Positions 59,061 through 64,000 of a stretch of DNA of 64,000 nucleotides are shown piece by piece. The notes below the pieces were generated by a model that had not been told where the DNA came from, did not search any database, and saw nothing but the letters and a program-made list of their open reading frames with translations. The stretch is taken from positions 10,568,501 through 10,632,500 of the forward strand of contig CM061100.1 in assembly GCA_030770545.1 (NCBI GenBank), written 5' to 3'. The stretch is from Macropodus opercularis (Eukaryota > Chordata > Actinopteri > Anabantiformes > Osphronemidae). Position 1 is the stretch's first letter, and each line of letters starts with the position of its first letter. Position numbers and translations under genes: made by a program.

Positions 59061-61905
59061 CTGCAACAAGACGAGAGCAGGAGAAAAATAAGCCCTTCAG
59101 TCTTTAACATTTAGATAAGAGCATCGGCTAAATGTCGACTTCAAAGAGGACATAATTTGCCATCAGATAGCTTCGGCTACAGACATTTGAGGGAGCGTTG
59201 TTTACATCTCCAGCTTGGTTCAAGACATATTCATTTTCTATCAATAAAACAGCAACAATAAAAATAAAAAAACACCACAACTTATATCTTGGGAAAAGAA
59301 AAAAAAAGATTTCTTCTTTTTGCAGCTTTTGATCGTGGCTGAGGATTTTAAGTTGTTTCAGTTATTTTCTTATCTATTAGGGGAACGAGGAGAACGCACC
59401 ACAACATAGCTCGTCGTGCACAGAGTGTGCCTCTGTAAACACTTTTAATGGCTTTTTAGAAACATGAAGAGCTTCGGTTTCTGGGAAAGTACTGTGTGAC
59501 GAACCTGCTGCTGAGTGAACCTTAATAGCCTCTGACTGTGGTAAATGCATTCAGGTTTAGGCTTTCTTTTAATCGGCTTCAATGATAATTGGAAAAAATT
59601 CTGCCGTAATACTGGCAGGGTCCGTTGTCCTTTCAGTGACCACATGGACGGAGAAGGAACGTCCTGGTGATGACAGCCGTCTTTAAATCTTAGCTTCTGA
59701 TGGTCTGCCTGCTCATTAAAAAAAAATGTAATTAAATAGAAACCTACCATTTTAAGATTGATTTAGTACCACTGTAACAATATTGTTTTGCAAAGCGATG
59801 AGTTGTTGTCTTATAGAAAGATTTTAAAGTTATTTTGTTTTACTTAATTCCAAAGATCCACTTTTGGGTTGACAGTGACCCACAGCATTTATTAAGGTAA
59901 AAAGAAATCTTCTCATGCTCCCTGAATTGACTTATTTGTACTTGGGACGAACTGAAGTCTGCTCAGATATGCAGTGATATCGGACATTTACCATCCAGGA
60001 CACATTCCGTGTCTATGGCTGAAACAGTCATGAATATGACACAACATATTTTGTAATAAAGACTTACAAAATTAGCTGCATTACCTCAGCTGAAATAATC
60101 AGCGTACAGTCCCACCTCCAGCAGCTTTTTTCCACCCTAGTTGCATCTAATCATGCCTTTGTTGTATTTCTCACAAACCTCTGATGTGGACATTATGTAC
60201 AGCGGGGAAGAAATGAAAAGCAATTCTCACTGCATTGGCAGCTCAGCACAAGCCCACAGTGAGTAATCTCAGAGTGTGTACAATCCAAGGCTCAAACTAA
60301 TGAGCTGGACTGAATGAAAGCTTTCATCAGATCCGGTTAAAACACTGTAAGCACTGTTTCAACCTGTAGGAGTCACTCAGCGTGACTGACTGACTATAAT
60401 GACCTCCAAATGTGTTGAGCGCGGTTGCTTTTGCAGCATCGGTCTCCTTTCTCATACAACAACCTACGCTCGCACAAGAGGTTCTCTCAAAATGGCTCTT
60501 TTGGTAACATGCACTCCGTGAATGCTACACAGTATGTTTCGCATATGCACCGACCTTAAATGTCCTTTAAAGCACCTCTTTGATGAGGCACCGTTGATCC
60601 GTTTGGGCCTTTCACAGCTGAGACAAAACATAGCGTGTATCTCTGCTGAAATTACCACCTCAAGGCCGGTAGACTCATGCTGATGTTGTGATTATAGGCA
60701 GCCGCAGCAAGTTGAGGGGAAGAAAAAAAAAAGAAATATCATTTCAAACTGACAGCAATCAATAGCAATAACGGACATGAATAGAAGTGAGGGACAGGCA
60801 GTACATCCTGTCAATCAGCTTGATGAGGGGGATGTTTATTGGCTGGTTTATAGCTTCTGTCTTTGAGTATTATTTATTGGAATGGTGATAAATAATGCAT
60901 TTTAGAAAATTAGACCATGTCCTTGGATTCTTGAATATCATATTCAGCCAGCTGGCAACCATGGTTACTGCCCGAGCTCTACAGTATAGCTCTTTGCAAC
61001 TGCAGACAGATATCAGGGTCATTAACATAGACTTTGTCCTGGCAGCCACTCGCCCAGCATCTGATATGATGTGTTGTTTGCATGGGTTTTCTGCAGAACG
61101 ACTCTTTACCCCAGCAATTGTTTCTGTGGAAATGCAAAGTCGTGCTCTCGATCGAGGACGATCCACATCTGGCCGTTCCCAAAGGGTGTCAAAGTTTTTC
61201 GCTAAATGATCACGCAAGAGCTTAAAACCCTGACAAGAAGGAGAAAGATGGTGGCACAAGGATTGTTTGAAGGGGGAATCGTAAGCACAGAACAAGTCCC
61301 ACAGAGACTCGCTGTTGTCCCAAAGACCCATAGAGCAATTAGCCACTGCTGCTTAATGAAGAGAAACTAGAGAAACGTTGGAAATATTTGAGAAAGGTTT
61401 TCTAAGGGGTTCATATGTGGCAGAACAGAGCAGGAAAAGAAAACGTTACCAACAATGTGAGCACACAAACCAGCTCTAGGTGGGCCTTGCACCCCTTCCT
61501 GGGCTCTGCCCGGTAACAGACCTCCAAACACTACATATTTGTAGAAGCTGTGTGAAGCTATTGATACAGAGACTTGCCCAGAATCACAATTACAGTCTAC
61601 TGCAAAGTTTCAATGCTAAAAGTTGAAAAATGGCCGCAGTCAAATGGAAATTAATTGATGCACTTGTGAAGGTCATGTTTGGTCACAGGCCTGCAGTTAG
61701 GATTTGACTTTGGATTAATCATTGCAGCAGTCTTTCCCTAACGACACCTAAAATAAATTTATTTAGCTGTAAGCCTGAGTCTTTCTTTAAACGTAATAAC
61801 GGTACGCACAGACGTTTTAGCATGAAAAACTATACCAGAACCGTTTTTTTATGAATAGCCTTGAAGTTTTCTAAATTTCTATTGCCTTCCTTCTTCTCTG
61901 CTCAG

Positions 61906-61984
61906 CTTCATGGCTCCTTGTGGCCTGATGCTGGGCGAGGGACACATGAGCAGCTCTCCAGAGACCTACCCCCAGACCTCTCAG
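61906..61984 (+). other. Exon-like segment, plus strand (79 nt)
   Basis: A strong pyrimidine tract (TTGCCTTCCTTCTTCTCTG) and CTCAG precede 61906. One frame (FMAPCGLMLGEGHM...) has GC-rich third positions and runs to CAG|GTGATC at 61984. The donor is poor, and a second frame is also open through the segment. Confidence 0.15.
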
Positions 61985-62126
61985 GTGATCTGCCTGCATG
62001 GCTCCGTTTACCAGCAAAGCAGCTGCCGCAGGAGGTTTTGCACCCTCTTAAAAGTGCACACCGAGCTAAAGTTACAGCCTACGAAAGTCCGAGGCAGCGG
62101 CGGGGAGAAGATTCGGCTTAGGGCTT

Positions 62127-62145
62127 GGGGGGGGGGGGGGGGGGG
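62127..62145 (+). repeat. Poly-G homopolymer (19 G)
   Basis: Uninterrupted G run; a second run of 15 G follows at 62230-62244. Both are error-prone and possible G-quadruplex formers. Confidence 0.9.
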
Positions 62146-62229
62146 CTGTAGACCTCCTGCTGTGAGTTCAAAGAGAGGTCCCCAACAGCTGTGGCTCTCA
62201 AGGGAGGTTCAGAGGGCAGTGAGAAGTGA

Positions 62230-62244
62230 GGGGGGGGGGGGGGG
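62230..62244 (+). repeat. Poly-G homopolymer (15 G)
   Basis: Uninterrupted G run 85 bp after the previous one. Confidence 0.9.
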
Positions 62245-64000
62245 TCACATGGCAACCCAATATGACCTCAAACACCAAGTTGCTGTGTTTGTCTTGATTT
62301 CCACATTTTTACGAGAAATATACACTGCTTGGGTTTCCTCATAAAGGGAATACAGTTAGGTTCCTCTAATGCTTTCTTAGCATGCAAAAGTGTACATAAC
62401 AACCGTATAAGCTGATGCTTCAGTGTCGTAATTCGCGAGCGCCTAAGGTTGCGGATTGTGCAGAACACAAGATTTTATTTGTTGTTTGGTTGTTTTTTTT
62501 TGTTTTTTTTCCAATTGCACAGTTGCCTCTCAGAAGACAACACTTTCTGCTTCGTGTTTATAGACGGGCGACAACTTGTAAAGAAAATGGAAGCGGATGA
62601 GCGTAATGAAGGCAGCCGGGTTCCACGCAGGCAATGGAGGCGCCACTCGCTGGGTCGTGGAATATGCTGTGACCCTCGCAGTCACCAAACCTTTGCTCAT
62701 TATAGCTTTAGCGATATCCATAATCCAAGCATAGTTGTTCTGAGTCGTGGTACTTTTTTACCTTATTAAAACAGCATTATGAGGTTTCCCCGACTGTCTC
62801 CTCCATCTGAATGTTTGGATTATAGAATAATGGAGCCATTGTTTGGTAATGTAGTTGATCAGCAGCTTACATCCAGGTCTCGTATTCAAGAGGTTACTGG
62901 TGAGATCTTAAAACCATAGCGTAGGCTGTTGCATGCAGCCAAGTCTGGTACTGTCATCGTGTATTTGTTTTTTGGATCAATGTAAATATAATTTAACTCC
63001 TAATGTCTTGTTTATACTGTAGGTTTTCAAAGCCAAAACCTATAAACAGGATCCTTCGTATTAGTCAAAGTTGGATAAGTGTACAAAATCCTCTATTTAA
63101 TCCAAAGGGCATGTAGTTACATTTAATGGTGCTTTAATATAGTCTGAATATGCATTAATGCATTTTGCTGAAGTAATAAAAACCTATAAATATCTTCTAC
63201 AACTGAATGTCTCACAGCGTGGAAGAAAACACAGATTAAATACTCTTGAGTGCAAGGAGCTCTGTTCATGATTACATTTCCTGAGCTTTGATCAGAGAAC
63301 GATCCAATAGCAGATCCTCAGATAAAGTCAAACTGTAGTACTGTACATGTGTATGTGACTTTTCAGCCACCCTGCCTATTCTTGTCTCTTCTACTTAGAA
63401 TGTTCCCGTCACATGATACTGTATAAATATTTGTCCGACATAACTGCCGCCTCATTCAGCTGATCCCGTGGCTCGAGCTCCAGCACAATAGTCCCTTATC
63501 CCGACCACGTAACTCAACACTCCCCTCCGTGGTCATTATTGATGGCCCAGTAAGTGTTACAGTTACAAACCAATTACTCTGCCATTAATGTTGGATGAGC
63601 TGCTCTACAAGTACAGCTTGATGCTTATCAGCTTTCCGCCTTTACATGCCGTTTTACTTTCACTAAATTGCCCACCTTCTCCCACTTAGTTTCAGTTTTT
63701 AATAAGCAGGGAGGTGAGACTGACAGCTGGCAGTCTCAGCCCTATATCAGAGGACGGTTCCTTTCAGTTCAAGAGGTAAAAAAGTCAAGAGGTGAGTAAC
63801 GTGTCCCCTCCGTGACTCTGGGAAATCTGGTGACCCAGTAAAGTGATATCACACCAGCAAAGAGGAGGAACAGCGAGAGGGGGAAAAAAAAAGAACAGCA
63901 GAGAGGTGAAGGGATCGAATGAGTTGTGCTGCCACCTCTGCACACAGTGACATCGTGTCTCCAGCTCAGTGAAAGGTAGAATATTTAAGAGAGGCGTTTA

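Larger units (their letters stand above)
54720..64000. other. Non-coding right part with two weak exon candidates
   Basis: No recognisable gene. It includes microsatellites, poly-G tracts and two exon-like segments listed separately. The longest frame outside the transposon (158 codons, minus strand, 60870-61346) lacks any known domain. Confidence 0.45.

Noticed and set aside
60870..61346. 158-codon frame on the minus strand, the longest outside the retrotransposon
   Set aside because: No recognisable domain, overlapped by a 104-codon frame on the other strand, and of a length expected by chance in 64 kb.

Overview
This 64 kb window reads as nuclear DNA of a ray-finned (teleost) fish. It is AT-rich and full of (CA)n/(GT)n, (AT)n and poly-G/C tracts. 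It carries interspersed repeats typical of fish, and its only long reading frames belong to one LTR retrotransposon. I recognise no host protein-coding gene, tRNA, rRNA or known microRNA. The rest looks intergenic or deep-intronic, possibly part of a regulatory gene desert.

The main feature is a complete Ty3/gypsy element with a chromodomain (chromovirus, Tf1/sushi-like) at 2344-7927. It has two 608-bp LTRs (2349-2956 and 7315-7922) that differ at one base, a CpG-to-TpG change, and it is flanked by a perfect 5-bp target duplication, AAACA. One long frame (2973-5840) encodes Gag, a zinc knuckle, protease, reverse transcriptase and RNase H. Integrase lies in the +1 frame (to 7257), and the chromodomain lies one further +1 frame on (to 7282). 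The first break is at a TTTT-GA stop and the second is in a run of 12 C. Instead of a tRNA primer site, the 10 bases starting 2 nt after the 5' LTR (2959-2968) are the exact complement of LTR bases 2499-2508. Base 2499 lies 27 bp downstream of a TATA-like box, where a transcript should start. This fits self-priming by the 5' end of the element's own RNA.

From 7928 to 64000 the sequence is mostly unique non-coding DNA with older decayed repeats: a 5'-truncated L2/CR1-type LINE (about 43060-43680), a deleted copy of a common fish repeat just after it (43720-43820), another fish repeat fragment at 50395-50590, a likely Tc1/mariner-type end at 35584, and weaker repeat traces near 11.9 and 32.3 kb. 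There is a perfect 25-bp inverted repeat with a 6-nt loop at 15474-15529, and two shorter hairpins. Several AT-rich stretches with homeodomain, POU and forkhead-like motifs (about 17.4, 39.6 and 41.0 kb) resemble conserved non-coding enhancers, but conservation cannot be tested here.

Three places look exon-like from splice signals and open frame, without recognisable homology: 53926-54717 (+, with a frame-consistent 137-nt intron), 58863-59060 (-) and 61906-61984 (+). They are offered as leads, not gene calls.
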